DNA of 46,730 nucleotides, from the NCBI GenBank assembly GCA_026388275.1, contig JAPLKB010000031.1, positions 1 through 46,730 of the forward strand, given 5' to 3'. The notes under the pieces were generated by a model. It was not told the origin of the DNA, did no database searches, and worked only from the letters and a program-made list of their open reading frames with translations. The stretch is from Pseudomonadota bacterium. GTDB lineage: Bacteria; Desulfobacterota; Syntrophorhabdia; Syntrophorhabdales; Syntrophorhabdaceae. Both the position numbers and the translations under genes were made by a program. Below, piece after piece: positions 34,308 through 43,484 of the stretch; the stretch's first letter is position 1, and each line of letters starts with the position of its first letter.

Positions 34308-34760
34308 ATGGATAACGGTAAAATTGATCAGATCATCGACAAATATAAAGGTAATCCCAGTTCGGTAATCCAGGCATTGCTGGAGATTCAGCGTGAAAAT
34401 CGCTGGCTTCCTGGCGAAGTGCTGGAAAAGGTTAGCGAGAAATTAGAAGTGCCTTTGAACCGGATACGGCATATAGTTACCTTCTATAAGGCCTTTAGTT
34501 TAGTTCCAAAAGGGCGTCATGAAATTCATGTATGTATGGGCACTGCCTGTCATGTGCGCGGTGCGCCGCGTGTCCTTGACACAGTTCAGGATCTGACCGG
34601 AATTAAACCCGGCGAAACAAGTTCGGATTTAAAATTCAGCCTGAAGACTGTTAATTGTGTCGGATGCTGTTCTTTAGGGCCGGTAATGGTAATTGATGGA
34701 GAATATCACGGCAAAATGGTGCCGGCTAAGTCGGAAGATGTGTTGAAAAACTACGAATAA
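34308..34760 (+). CDS. bamG: BamG-like NuoE-type [2Fe-2S] subunit
   Basis: A 150-residue thioredoxin-like ferredoxin of the NuoE/HoxE family. IQRENRWLPGEVLEKVSEKL is the N-terminal helical region, and CMGTACHVRG with NCVGCCSLGPVMVIDG holds the four [2Fe-2S] cysteines. It should dock on the NuoF-like BamH to link it to the Hdr module. GGAGG and GGAAGG lie before ATG 34308. Confidence 0.88.
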   Translation: MDNGKIDQIIDKYKGNPSSVIQALLEIQRENRWLPGEVLEKVSEKLEVPLNRIRHIVTFYKAFSLVPKGRHEIHVCMGTACHVRGAPRVLDTVQDLTGIKPGETSSDLKFSLKTVNCVGCCSLGPVMVIDGEYHGKMVPAKSEDVLKNYE

Positions 34761-34769
34761 GGGAAAATT

Positions 34770-36710
34770 ATGACAAAGATAAATTCGCCAGCTGAATTAG
34801 AAGAATTCAGAAAGGGCATCTTATCAAAAAGAAATCCAAATAAACCATGCATTGCCGTATGTACTGGAACAGGTTGTCTTGCTCTCGGAGCTCAAAAAGT
34901 AGTTGCTGCTTTTAAAGAGGAGATAAAAAAACGGGAACTGGAAACTAAGGTAGATATTGTAGATGTCAGAGAAACAGGATGTCCGGGCTTCTGTGAGAGA
35001 GGTCCTGTCATTGTGATATATCCTGAGGAAATATGTTATCTTCAGGTGCAGCCGGGCGATGCAGAAGAGATTATTTCTCAGACTATCATCGGCAGGAAGG
35101 TTATCGACAGACTGCTTTATGTTGATTCCGGCACCGGTGAGAAAGCAGTCCATGAATCTGAGATACCATTCTATAAGAATCAGATGCGTCTAATTATCGG
35201 CAATAATATTAAGATTGATCCGAAGAGCATTGACGATTATATCGCAGTCGGCGGTTATTCCGCACTGGCTAAAGCCTTTTTTGAGTCGACTCCGGAAAAA
35301 GTGATAGATCTGGTGAAAAGCTCCGGCTTAAGAGGAAGGGGAGGCGCCGGATTTTCTACAGGGACTAAATGGGATTTTGCCCGCAGAAGTATTGATGAGA
35401 CAAAATATGTTGTTGTCAACGCCGATGAGGGAGACCCTGGGGCATTTATGGATAGAGCTATCCTTGAAGGCAACCCTCACTCAATTATTGAAGGCTTGAC
35501 CATCGGAGCCTATGCTATTGGCGCGCATCAGGGTTATATATACGTCAGACAGGAATACCCCCTGGCAGTGGAGAATGTCACTATCGCCATCAAGAAGGCT
35601 CAGGAATATGGTCTACTCGGAAAAAATATTCTCGGCTCAGGATTCGATTTCAACGTTGAAGTACAGCAGGGAGCTGGCGCATTCGTTTGCGGCGAGGAAA
35701 CTGCTTTGCTCAGATCGCTTGAGGGCAAGCCGGGTGAGCCGAAAGCAAGGCCGCCATATCCGGCTGTAAAAGGCCTCTGGGACAAACCGACAAATATAAA
35801 TAATGTGGAAACATGGGCTAATGTTCCTTTAATCATTAACAAAGGGGCTGATTCTTTTGCTTCAGTCGGCACAGGCAAGAGTAAAGGCACCAAGATATTT
35901 TCCTTAGTCGGCAAGGTGAACAATACCGGCCTTGTAGAAGTCCCCATGGGCATAACGCTGCGAGATATTATCTATAAAATAGGCGGTGGTGTCCCCGGCG
36001 GCAAGAAATTCAAGGCAGTACAAACAGGCGGTCCATCAGGAGGTTGTATACCTGAAGAACAGCTGGACATTGCAGTAGACTTTGACGAGCTGGCAAAAGT
36101 CGGCGCAATAATGGGTTCAGGCGGCATGATCGTAATGGATGAAGACACCTGTATGGTTGATGTTGCCAAATATTTTCTGCATTTTCTGACTGAAGAATCA
36201 TGCGGAAAATGTGTCCCGTGCCGCGAGGGCATCAGACAGATGCTTAAGATTCTCACCAACATCACAGAAGGAAAGGGAAAAGAGAGCGACATAGAGATTT
36301 TGGAAAGATTATGCAAAACAACCAGCGCGGCCTCTTTGTGCGCACTGGGGAAGACTGCTCCCAGCCCGGTTTTGAGTACACTGCGTTACTTCAGAGATGA
36401 GTATGATGCGCACATAAAGGACAAACGGTGTCCGGCTCTTTCATGCAAGGAACTGATCGCTTACTATATTGACCCGGCGAAGTGCAATGCCTGTATGACA
36501 TGCTTGAAGAAGTGTCCTGCAGATGCGATTTCAGGCGGCAAAAATTTGATACATATAATTAATCAGGATAAATGCACAAAGTGCGGAACGTGTTTTGAGG
36601 TCTGTCCTCCAAAATTCCGCGCAGTCACGAAAATTTCAGGAGTTCCGGTTCCGCCCCCTATTCCTGAAGAAGCAAGAACAATAGTTAGAGGGGGTAAGAA
36701 AGATGAGTGA
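34770..36710 (+). CDS. bamH: BamH-like NuoF-type FMN/NAD(H) subunit with extra ferredoxin domains
   Basis: A 646-residue protein. Residues about 22-125 are a thioredoxin-like [2Fe-2S] domain (CTGTGCLALG; ETGCPGFCERGP). About 145-560 is the NuoF core: SSGLRGRGGAGFSTGTKWDF binds FMN/NADH, VVNADEGDPGAFMDR and GAYAIGAHQGYIYVR follow, and ESCGKCVPCREG binds [4Fe-4S]. The C-terminus carries two more clusters (CNACMTCLKKCPADA; CTKCGTCFEVCPPKF). It would exchange electrons with NAD(H). Its end overlaps bamI by eight bases. Confidence 0.9.
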   Translation: MTKINSPAELEEFRKGILSKRNPNKPCIAVCTGTGCLALGAQKVVAAFKEEIKKRELETKVDIVDVRETGCPGFCERGPVIVIYPEEICYLQVQPGDAEEIISQTIIGRKVIDRLLYVDSGTGEKAVHESEIPFYKNQMRLIIGNNIKIDPKSIDDYIAVGGYSALAKAFFESTPEKVIDLVKSSGLRGRGGAGFSTGTKWDFARRSIDETKYVVVNADEGDPGAFMDRAILEGNPHSIIEGLTIGAYAIGAHQGYIYVRQEYPLAVENVTIAIKKAQEYGLLGKNILGSGFDFNVEVQQGAGAFVCGEETALLRSLEGKPGEPKARPPYPAVKGLWDKPTNINNVETWANVPLIINKGADSFASVGTGKSKGTKIFSLVGKVNNTGLVEVPMGITLRDIIYKIGGGVPGGKKFKAVQTGGPSGGCIPEEQLDIAVDFDELAKVGAIMGSGGMIVMDEDTCMVDVAKYFLHFLTEESCGKCVPCREGIRQMLKILTNITEGKGKESDIEILERLCKTTSAASLCALGKTAPSPVLSTLRYFRDEYDAHIKDKRCPALSCKELIAYYIDPAKCNACMTCLKKCPADAISGGKNLIHIINQDKCTKCGTCFEVCPPKFRAVTKISGVPVPPPIPEEARTIVRGGKKDE

Positions 36711-37317
36711 AATAAGTTTACAGATTGATGGAATAGATATTAAGGCAAAGGATGGGATGACCATTCTTGAGGCAGCAAAAAGCGCCGGGATAAAAATTCC
36801 GACACTTTGTCACTATGAAAAATTGGAACCTTACGGGGCATGCCGAATTTGCACAGTAGAAATAGAATCTCAGGGCAGGAAAAATCTGGTTGCATCCTGC
36901 CTTTACCCGGTAGAAAAAAATCTGATAGTAAAAACAAGAACAGAGACTGTAGATGAAATTCGCAAAATGATCTTGGAACTGCTGTTGGCTCATGCCCCAG
37001 GCGCTCCGGAATTGCAGAATTTAGCGGAAGAATATGGAGCAAACGCAAACCTTTTTGAAAAAGAGCCTTCATTCTGCATTCTTTGCGGTCTATGCGTAAG
37101 ATACTGTACTGAAGTTAAGAAGAAGAACGCCCTTGCATTCGCTGATCAGGGACCAAAACGGGAGATAAACTTCATCACAGAGATAGCATCCAAAGAATGC
37201 TGGAAATGCAAAGAATGTTTTCCGCTCTGCCCCACATCGTATTTACAGGCAGCATTCTTTTTAACCGAAGGGCTCGCATTCCCTGAACATTCACATTCTG
37301 CCACAGAGGAGGGATAG
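36703..37317 (+). CDS. bamI: BamI-like NuoG N-terminal-type iron-sulfur subunit
   Basis: A 204-residue protein. IDGIDIKAKDGMTILEAAKS starts a plant-type [2Fe-2S] domain with CHYEKLEPYGACRICTVEIE and CLYP. A His-Cys type region follows (LLLAHAPG), then CILCGLCVRYC and CWKCKECFPLCPTS for [4Fe-4S] clusters. This equals the front part of NuoG or of formate dehydrogenase alpha without the molybdopterin domain; a separate molybdopterin protein is encoded next. It overlaps bamH, so expression is coupled. Confidence 0.85.
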   Translation: MSEISLQIDGIDIKAKDGMTILEAAKSAGIKIPTLCHYEKLEPYGACRICTVEIESQGRKNLVASCLYPVEKNLIVKTRTETVDEIRKMILELLLAHAPGAPELQNLAEEYGANANLFEKEPSFCILCGLCVRYCTEVKKKNALAFADQGPKREINFITEIASKECWKCKECFPLCPTSYLQAAFFLTEGLAFPEHSHSATEEG

Positions 37318-37405
37318 ACAAGCCTCTTCGGGGACGAGTTTAAACAGAGGGACTGAATCTTCTCTACGGAGAAGGAAGAAATGCTAAACAAGGAGGTACG
37401 GTATT

Positions 37406-39529
37406 ATGGCGACAGAAATAATTAAATCAGACTGTATCATGTGTATCAACAGTTGTGGAATAAATGCCTATGTGGAAGACGGCAAACTGGTCAAGGTCGA
37501 GGGCATGAAGGAGCATCCTATCAGCCTCGGCGAGCTGTGCCCTCGTGGCGCCGCACTGCCTGAGTGGGTGAATTCAAAGGATAGGCTTACCTATCCCATG
37601 AAGAAGAAGACTGACGGCGGGTGGGAACGTGTTTCCTGGGATTGGGCCATAGACACAATAGCACAGAAGTTTCAGGAGATAAAGGACAAGTACGGCGCCA
37701 AGGCGCTCGCTGTCTACACAGGTTCCCTTGGAACAGAGAATATCGAACTCGCAGCTTATGCACAGAGATTCCGTGGAGTCTACGGAACACCCAACCTGTT
37801 ATCAGTTGAGGGCAATTGCTTCCGATCACGCATCATGGCCCGTCAGATGACCTTTGGGGGATATCCCATCGAAGAACCCTGGAACGCTAAGTGCATCATC
37901 GTCTTCGGCCAAAACATGGACAATTCCAGAGTAACTGTGGGCCGGAAGATCTACAAAGCCATGGACGCCGGGACCCTCAAGCACGTCATAATCGTTGATC
38001 CGAAAAAGATCCCCATGGCAGAGAGAGGAATTCATATCCAGATCAGGCCCGGCACAGACACGGCGCTCTGCCTCGGTATGCTGAACGTGATCATAGGGGA
38101 AGAACTTTATGACAAAGAGTTTGTCGGGAAATTCTGCATTGGTTTTGACAAACTGGCTGAGCATGTAAAACAGTACACGCCTGAAAAGATGTCCGAGATC
38201 ACCTGGGTGCCAGCTGACGACATCAGGAGAATAGCACGTCTCTTTGCCATGGTCAAACCTGCTTCCTTAGTACCCGGTACATGTTCGATAGACCAGCATA
38301 TAAATGGTTTCCAGGGCAACCGGGTTCAGGCCATCATACAGGCCATAACAGGCAATATTGATGTCCCGGGCGGGTGGGTAAATATCCCCTTTATTCGTCT
38401 TGGTGACATGAGGGTAACCGAAATCAGCGATCCGATCGGCACTGAAGAACATCCGCTTTTCCGCCGCTTCTGGGGAAGGACATCTCCATACGGCCAGCAG
38501 ATGCTCTTTGCAGATGCAGTGTTGAAAGGCAAACCATATCCCATCAAGGCCATGATCTGCACCGGCGGAAACCCGGCTGTAACGCTGCCCGATTCCGAGC
38601 GCATCCGGGAGGCGATCAAGGCCCTCGAATTTGTGGTGGTATCAGAGTTGTTTATGACGGAAACTGCTAAACTGGCAGATATAGTCCTGCCCGCCTGTTC
38701 ATTCCTTGAGAAGAGCGGCGTTGGTTATGTCTACGGCGTCACAAACTGTATCCCCTACGCAATGGTGCGCAAGAAGGTAATAAATCCGATCGGCGAATGC
38801 TGGCCGGATTGGAAGATCTGGACCGAGATAGCCAGGAGAATGGGCTACGGAGAGTTCTTCCCCTGGAATACTGAGGAGGAGATCATCGACTTCTTCCTGA
38901 AACCGAGCGGACTGACCAGAGAGCAACTGACCAAGGATCATCCGGAAGGTGCGTATTACACGGAAATGAAGTATGTGCAGCAGAAGCGGTACAATACGCC
39001 GTCAGGTAAGATTGAGCTGTTCTCCCAGACATTGGAGGAAAACGGCTACGACCCGCTGCCTCGCCCTGTTGAGCCGAGCAAGAGCCCGGTAAGCTCACCG
39101 GAGATGTTCAAGAAGTACCCGGTTATCCTGACAACAGGGGCAAGGATTCCGGAGTATACGCATACCCAGCTTAGGGGAATACCTTACGTCCATAAGACTG
39201 CGCCTGAGCCTCTGGCCGAGATTCATCCCGAGACGGCAGCTCAGTACGGCATCGCCGACGGCGATATGATGAACATAGAGACACCGAAGGGTAAGATTCA
39301 GATGAAGGCAAGTACCACCAATAAACTGGTTCGTGGTGTACTGAGCGTCCCGCACGGTTGGGATAAAGCAAATGCAAATTTCCTGACCGAACTTGAGCCG
39401 CGCGACCCTGTAACAGGTTACACAGAGATGAAGGCCCTTCTGTGCAGAATATCTAAGGCGTCTCCGGCAGGGGTTGAGGGTGCAGCAGGATCCTATGAGT
39501 GTTTTCCTGCTGACTTGTGCAATACCTGA
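37406..39529 (+). CDS. molybdopterin oxidoreductase (DMSO reductase family, formate dehydrogenase/acetylene hydratase-like)
   Basis: A 707-residue cytoplasmic bis-MGD enzyme, no Tat signal. The N-terminal [4Fe-4S] motif is Cys10, Cys13, Cys17 and Cys45 (CIMCINSCG; LGELCPRGA). RISWDWAID-like VSWDWAIDTIAQKF and GNCFRSRIMARQ follow, the latter with the probable Mo/W-ligating cysteine. C-terminal IPEYTHTQLRGIPYVHK, EIHPETAAQYGIADGD and SVPHGWDKANANFL form the cofactor-binding end. It shares the operon and terminator with bam genes. With BamI it could make a split formate-dehydrogenase-like unit; the substrate is unknown. Confidence 0.82.
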   Translation: MATEIIKSDCIMCINSCGINAYVEDGKLVKVEGMKEHPISLGELCPRGAALPEWVNSKDRLTYPMKKKTDGGWERVSWDWAIDTIAQKFQEIKDKYGAKALAVYTGSLGTENIELAAYAQRFRGVYGTPNLLSVEGNCFRSRIMARQMTFGGYPIEEPWNAKCIIVFGQNMDNSRVTVGRKIYKAMDAGTLKHVIIVDPKKIPMAERGIHIQIRPGTDTALCLGMLNVIIGEELYDKEFVGKFCIGFDKLAEHVKQYTPEKMSEITWVPADDIRRIARLFAMVKPASLVPGTCSIDQHINGFQGNRVQAIIQAITGNIDVPGGWVNIPFIRLGDMRVTEISDPIGTEEHPLFRRFWGRTSPYGQQMLFADAVLKGKPYPIKAMICTGGNPAVTLPDSERIREAIKALEFVVVSELFMTETAKLADIVLPACSFLEKSGVGYVYGVTNCIPYAMVRKKVINPIGECWPDWKIWTEIARRMGYGEFFPWNTEEEIIDFFLKPSGLTREQLTKDHPEGAYYTEMKYVQQKRYNTPSGKIELFSQTLEENGYDPLPRPVEPSKSPVSSPEMFKKYPVILTTGARIPEYTHTQLRGIPYVHKTAPEPLAEIHPETAAQYGIADGDMMNIETPKGKIQMKASTTNKLVRGVLSVPHGWDKANANFLTELEPRDPVTGYTEMKALLCRISKASPAGVEGAAGSYECFPADLCNT

Positions 39530-39568
39530 CCAGATCACTTATAAAAACAGCAATTAAGTATCACTTGC

Positions 39569-39605
39569 AAAAAAACCGCCGTCCCGATGGACGGCGGTTT
39601 TTTAT
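39569..39605 (+). terminator. strong intrinsic terminator of the bam-like operon
   Basis: AAAAACCGCCGTCC and GGACGGCGGTTTTT form a perfect stem with loop CGAT, with a T tail to 39603. It ends the 14-kb plus-strand operon; the A tract makes it usable for the opposite strand too, but the next gene's stop is further on. Confidence 0.9.
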
Positions 39606-39757
39606 GAAATAGGGTTTCCCTAATTAGTAAACCGGATACCTCTCTAACTTGTTCGTGGGCATCCTGTACCTCCCCTTGGAGACTTTATTTTCAGCCCACG
39701 CTTTCTTGTTATTGTTTATATATGAGCTTCAAGCTAAAACGAGTATACCACGATGCT

Positions 39758-41512
39758 TTACACAAGAGTTTCCAGAGACTCTTTCAGCATCTTCTCCAGC
39801 TTTGCCTCCTCTGTCTCATCGGCATACTTGGGCCTCGCGACATCGGGAAAGAGCCGGAATATGCCATTCATGATCACCTCTGCATGGGGTGGGCAACCAA
39901 CCAGTGATGCGCCTTTTTCAGCATGATGGAGTTGGCATATTCCCATGAATATATTAGTTTCTCCGGGATTCGCATCGGCTCCGTCATGGGGACCGAGAAA
40001 AATATTGACCTTCGGTTCGAAGGGACGATTGATCAATAATCTGCTGGGGTCAGCCGGATCGGGCCTTCGCAATTTTTCGAGAACGAAGTGCAGGTAACCT
40101 CTACAGCCGGAACAGGCATTTTCCGCATAGATTCTAAAGTCTTTGCCATTCTCCAGATTAATCACGGGCTGCTTAAATGTACTGGCTACCTTATCAATGG
40201 GGGTACCGAGCACTTCGATCTTCTCAGATTCTATAGGACCCAATCCCTGCAGATATGCCAGCAATACCGGGGGAGACATATGAGGCTTAAGGCCCATAAC
40301 CCTCATGGTAACAGCATCTACAGCAACCGGATTCTCTCCTCCTATCAAGAGATTCATCGTTTTAGGGTTACCCATTACAGGTCCGAAATCCTCTTGTCCC
40401 ACAATGCCGTCAATTATAGTAAGATCGGGCTTAACAACATGATGAATGTTGACAAGATTCTGCCAGAGTCCGAAAAAATGGGTCATATACTTCTCCAGGG
40501 GCGGCATGACCCCCTGAAGATTTTTGATTCCTAGAGAGACGCCCGCCGCAAAATGTATCTTCATGACCGGGAGACTTATGAGGACATCAGCTTCTTCGAC
40601 TGTTCGTGGAACCTTTCGGGACTTCATCCGTTTTCCTGCCGGGACCAATTTTTCCACAAGCTGATCGGCGTTCAGATCAACGAGGCTCACCTTGCCGGGG
40701 TCCAAATCGATCAGTTTGGGATAGCCATAGACCTCAAACATCTTGCCGGTGGCACTCCGGTTGATGGATGATCCCTCGGCCACAATCACTTTTCCCGCAG
40801 TGGGCAGTAGAAGCTCGATGAGGCCCTTCAAGATACGAATATCGGTGACCACTCCGCCGTGATACGTACCTCCCGTCATACCGTGGTCAGCCACCACGTT
40901 CGGCTTGAGGACCACTGTCTGTCCCGGCTTTACGTATTTCCTTATGCCTCCAAGCCTGTCCAGCAAACGCTGGAGTGCTGCCTTTATGTCTGCTTCAGTC
41001 TGACTCTTTGCAACCTCTTCAATGACTACCTTTTCTTTCTTACGATACGCCTTTAAAGGTTTATACTCTCTCAGTTGCCGAAAAAAGACCGACGTACTTA
41101 ATTCCATTTTAACCAAAGAGCAGCCGCAGGCTCTTATTTTCCTGGTAGGACGAAAACCATATTTCACCAGCCAGTCAAATTTCTCCCTGTCATCCTCCAG
41201 TATCTCGGCAGACACAAGACTTTCTCTTGTAATGAGTGCGTCAATGGCCTGCGTTCGAATCATCGGCTGATCCTTGTCGGGATTTACAAATATCTCTTCA
41301 ATAGCACTTGTAGCTTTGTTGTAAATAATCCAGCCAACAGTTTTGTTCTCCTTTCTCACAAGATAGACAACACTGTCAGGACTTTCTTTCCAATGCTCCC
41401 ATCGCGCACTGATACAGGTAAGATCAATACCTGGTATTTTCGAATAATAGCCGCTTGAGCTGTTCCACAGAGTGGAGGACAGTTTCCCTTTTTTCAGCTT
41501 TATATCCAACAT
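39758..41512 (-). CDS. DUF362 protein with N-terminal GNAT-like domain
   Basis: A 584-residue protein. Residues about 20-155 look like an acetyltransferase-type (GNAT) fold: SVVYLVRKENKTVGWIIYNK, IEEIFVNPD and FDWLVKYGFRP. Residues about 180-560 are DUF362: VVLKPNVVADHGMTGGTYHG, KVIVAEGSSINRS, ADVLISLPVMKIHFAAGVSL and GIKNLQGVMP. ACSGCRGYL gives a CxxC pair. DUF362 proteins are often iron-sulfur proteins of unknown role in anaerobes. I start at ATG 41512, with AAGGAGA upstream; an earlier in-frame start at 41593 lacks one. Confidence 0.8.
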   Translation of the reverse strand: MLDIKLKKGKLSSTLWNSSSGYYSKIPGIDLTCISARWEHWKESPDSVVYLVRKENKTVGWIIYNKATSAIEEIFVNPDKDQPMIRTQAIDALITRESLVSAEILEDDREKFDWLVKYGFRPTRKIRACGCSLVKMELSTSVFFRQLREYKPLKAYRKKEKVVIEEVAKSQTEADIKAALQRLLDRLGGIRKYVKPGQTVVLKPNVVADHGMTGGTYHGGVVTDIRILKGLIELLLPTAGKVIVAEGSSINRSATGKMFEVYGYPKLIDLDPGKVSLVDLNADQLVEKLVPAGKRMKSRKVPRTVEEADVLISLPVMKIHFAAGVSLGIKNLQGVMPPLEKYMTHFFGLWQNLVNIHHVVKPDLTIIDGIVGQEDFGPVMGNPKTMNLLIGGENPVAVDAVTMRVMGLKPHMSPPVLLAYLQGLGPIESEKIEVLGTPIDKVASTFKQPVINLENGKDFRIYAENACSGCRGYLHFVLEKLRRPDPADPSRLLINRPFEPKVNIFLGPHDGADANPGETNIFMGICQLHHAEKGASLVGCPPHAEVIMNGIFRLFPDVARPKYADETEEAKLEKMLKESLETLV

Positions 41513-41926
41513 AATATCTGTCTCCTTGATAGAAAATGTTTTGTAAAAATTCTCAAGATCTATATATTGTAACCGTGCCCTATTCTTTTGCAAATATACC
41601 TAAAAATTATAAAGAAATCAAGCCAAGGTTGCAACCCATCCCCCCCGTATTTGAGCCGTGCCGGTTTTTCAGCCGGAATTGTGCTCAAAGCATTTCAAAT
41701 ACTTACGAAAGTGCCTTGGCCCAGAAGCGTTCAACGAAAGCTATTTCGGCGAAAATCTCAGGTAACTCCTGTGCATTTTCCCCTTGACAGGAAAGTAGTT
41801 TTGAATGTATATGTCATAGCACCACCGGACGGAACGCGGTTCCGGCGTAACGGGAGCAAGTTGTCGGGTTTGCACGCTTCTTGATGTGTGACATGCCCCG
41901 ATATTTCACCCAGGAGGTCAGTCGGA
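41513..41926. other. intergenic stretch with a promoter-like sequence
   Basis: About 414 bases. It holds TTGACA at 41784-41789 with GTATAT/TATATG 17-18 bases later, pointing right, and a small palindrome CGGAACGCGGTTCCG near 41839. I found no believable ORF or RNA. The promoter could drive the transglutaminase remnant and the 436-residue gene. Confidence 0.4.
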
Positions 41927-42172
41927 ATGATGAACCAGGATAACCTGAATATCTATCTTCACCCGACTGAAGCGGTCGAATCGGATAACAACAAAATCTG
42001 AGAGATTGCCGGTTGACTCACGACGGGCATTCCCGATCTGGGTCAGAATAGCGTTGCCCCCTTTCACTTTGTATGAGACGAGATTTACTACAGCGTTTGC
42101 ATGACTTCCACATATTTTGAGGATTTCAAGGCGAACGTCACTTTGACGAGAGAGAAGGTGTTACAAACATGA
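41927..42172 (+). pseudogene. transglutaminase-like N-terminal fragment with three in-frame TGA codons
   Basis: ATG 41927 follows CCAGGAGG. The frame reads IYLHPTEAVESDNNKI, TGA, EIAG, TGA, LTTGIPDLGQNSVAPFHFV, TGA, DEIYYSVCMTSTYFEDFKAN and ends at TGA 42170-42172, overlapping the next ATG. It resembles the start of bacterial transglutaminase-like proteins, in which the third TGA position is normally arginine (VRDEI). The catalytic Cys-His-Asp part is missing. All three TGA are one change from the arginine codon CGA. Dead gene most likely; start and stop contexts are oddly well preserved. Confidence 0.55.
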
Positions 42173-43479
42173 TCATCTTTACCCACCACACGGGCGAACC
42201 TCACGGTATCTTAGGAGCCCAGGCTGCTGCAACCTTTTTCACTCACCGGCTCGGCATCCCATCGATTGTAGTAGGCATACTGAGGGAGTTTGACGCTGAA
42301 GCATTATTTCGGTTCGTTGAAGAACACTATCACGACCAAGCGAGAGTTGCTACGTTCTCCCATCTTTGCGGCAGAAAGGATCTGGTGGCATTAGCGGAAG
42401 AGCTGAAGCAACGAGGCTTCCGCAACATACTGGGAGGTCCGCAGGCCCGGGCCGACTATTATGGAGAAGATGGCCAGGATGTCTTTCCTCACCGCTTCAA
42501 GGGTCTGAAACACTGTGTTGACCTTGCCATTCAGGGGCCCATAGACCTCCTCACCGAGGACCAGTTAAAAGCAAAGGGATGTATTGAACTCCCATGGACG
42601 AAAAATATTGATCTTGAGGTTGACTGGTCAAACCTCTATGTCTTCTCCGACTCCTTGTATCAAATGGATATCCGCCTCCCGCAAGTGTTACAGGCGATTG
42701 GTTGCCAATATGCAAACCGCCAGGGTACCGTGGCCCTTCCGCCTCCCTCAATACTCAAAGACCGGCTGGTCGAGACATCGTTTGCCAGCAGGGGCTGCGT
42801 ATTTTGCGACGTCGCGCGGGACAAGGGGTTTCATGGACAGGTCGAAGAGAAGGTACTCATCAGCCAGCTTCACGCCCTGCCCGATGCCGGAGCAAGGAAG
42901 GTGCACTTCGAATTGATTGATGAATATCCAATTCGTTCGCTCAGGCATTTGTTCCTACTCGCAGAGAGAGAAAACATTCATTTGTCGCAGGTCAATCTGG
43001 TATGTAGGGTTGACGATATCAATACTCATTCAGACGAGCTTGAGGAGGCTCTGAAGGTCGCTCAGAGCAAAAGAATGAGCATCATGTTTTCCTCTATTGG
43101 CTTTGAGTCGTTTAGTGATAGGATACTCACCTATCTAAACAAAGGCATCAATGTTCAGGACAACCTCGCCTGTGCCAGGATACTAAGGGATCTCAAGGCC
43201 CGCTACAGAGATACATTGTTGTACTGGCCTAACGAAGGAGCAGTTCACGGATTTATTCACCCTACCCCATGGGATGACGAAGAGACCCTGTCAGAAATGA
43301 ACATGAATATGTATATGTATGGCCTCTTCAAGGATGTACTCCCCGAGCACAGCATACCGTTAATCATCCACCACGCGTCCTGTTTGGGCGATTGGATAAG
43401 ATCGATAGAGGAAAAAGCAGGCGTTAGATTCGGAAGGGACGGCAATTGGATCGAGTGGTGGAATCTACTTGAGGCATAG
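42169..43479 (+). CDS. B12-binding/radical SAM-like protein lacking one cluster cysteine
   Basis: A 436-residue protein. Residues about 1-135 resemble the Rossmann-like B12-binding domain of radical SAM enzymes (ATFFTHRLGIPSIVVGILRE; RNILGGPQARADYYG; VDLAIQGPID). Near residue 205 stands SFASRGCVFCDVARDK, where family members have RGCPxxCxFC: only Cys210 and Cys213 remain of the CxxxCxxC motif. The later part still looks TIM-barrel-like (HFELIDEYPIRSLRHLFLL; MFSSIGFESFSDRILTYLNK). It may have lost radical chemistry or use another ligand. Its stop is six bases from the convergent 383-residue gene. Confidence 0.6.
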   Translation: MIIFTHHTGEPHGILGAQAAATFFTHRLGIPSIVVGILREFDAEALFRFVEEHYHDQARVATFSHLCGRKDLVALAEELKQRGFRNILGGPQARADYYGEDGQDVFPHRFKGLKHCVDLAIQGPIDLLTEDQLKAKGCIELPWTKNIDLEVDWSNLYVFSDSLYQMDIRLPQVLQAIGCQYANRQGTVALPPPSILKDRLVETSFASRGCVFCDVARDKGFHGQVEEKVLISQLHALPDAGARKVHFELIDEYPIRSLRHLFLLAERENIHLSQVNLVCRVDDINTHSDELEEALKVAQSKRMSIMFSSIGFESFSDRILTYLNKGINVQDNLACARILRDLKARYRDTLLYWPNEGAVHGFIHPTPWDDEETLSEMNMNMYMYGLFKDVLPEHSIPLIIHHASCLGDWIRSIEEKAGVRFGRDGNWIEWWNLLEA

Positions 43480-43484
43480 TTGCA

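Noticed and set aside
37406-39529. Possible selenocysteine in the molybdopterin oxidoreductase
   Set aside because: The ligand position reads GNCF with an ordinary TGC codon and no in-frame TGA occurs.
41999-42076. Global UGA reassignment suggested by the three TGA codons
   Set aside because: Many intact genes here end in TGA (for example the histidine kinase, BamD and the MoeB-like gene), so UGA is a normal stop in this genome.
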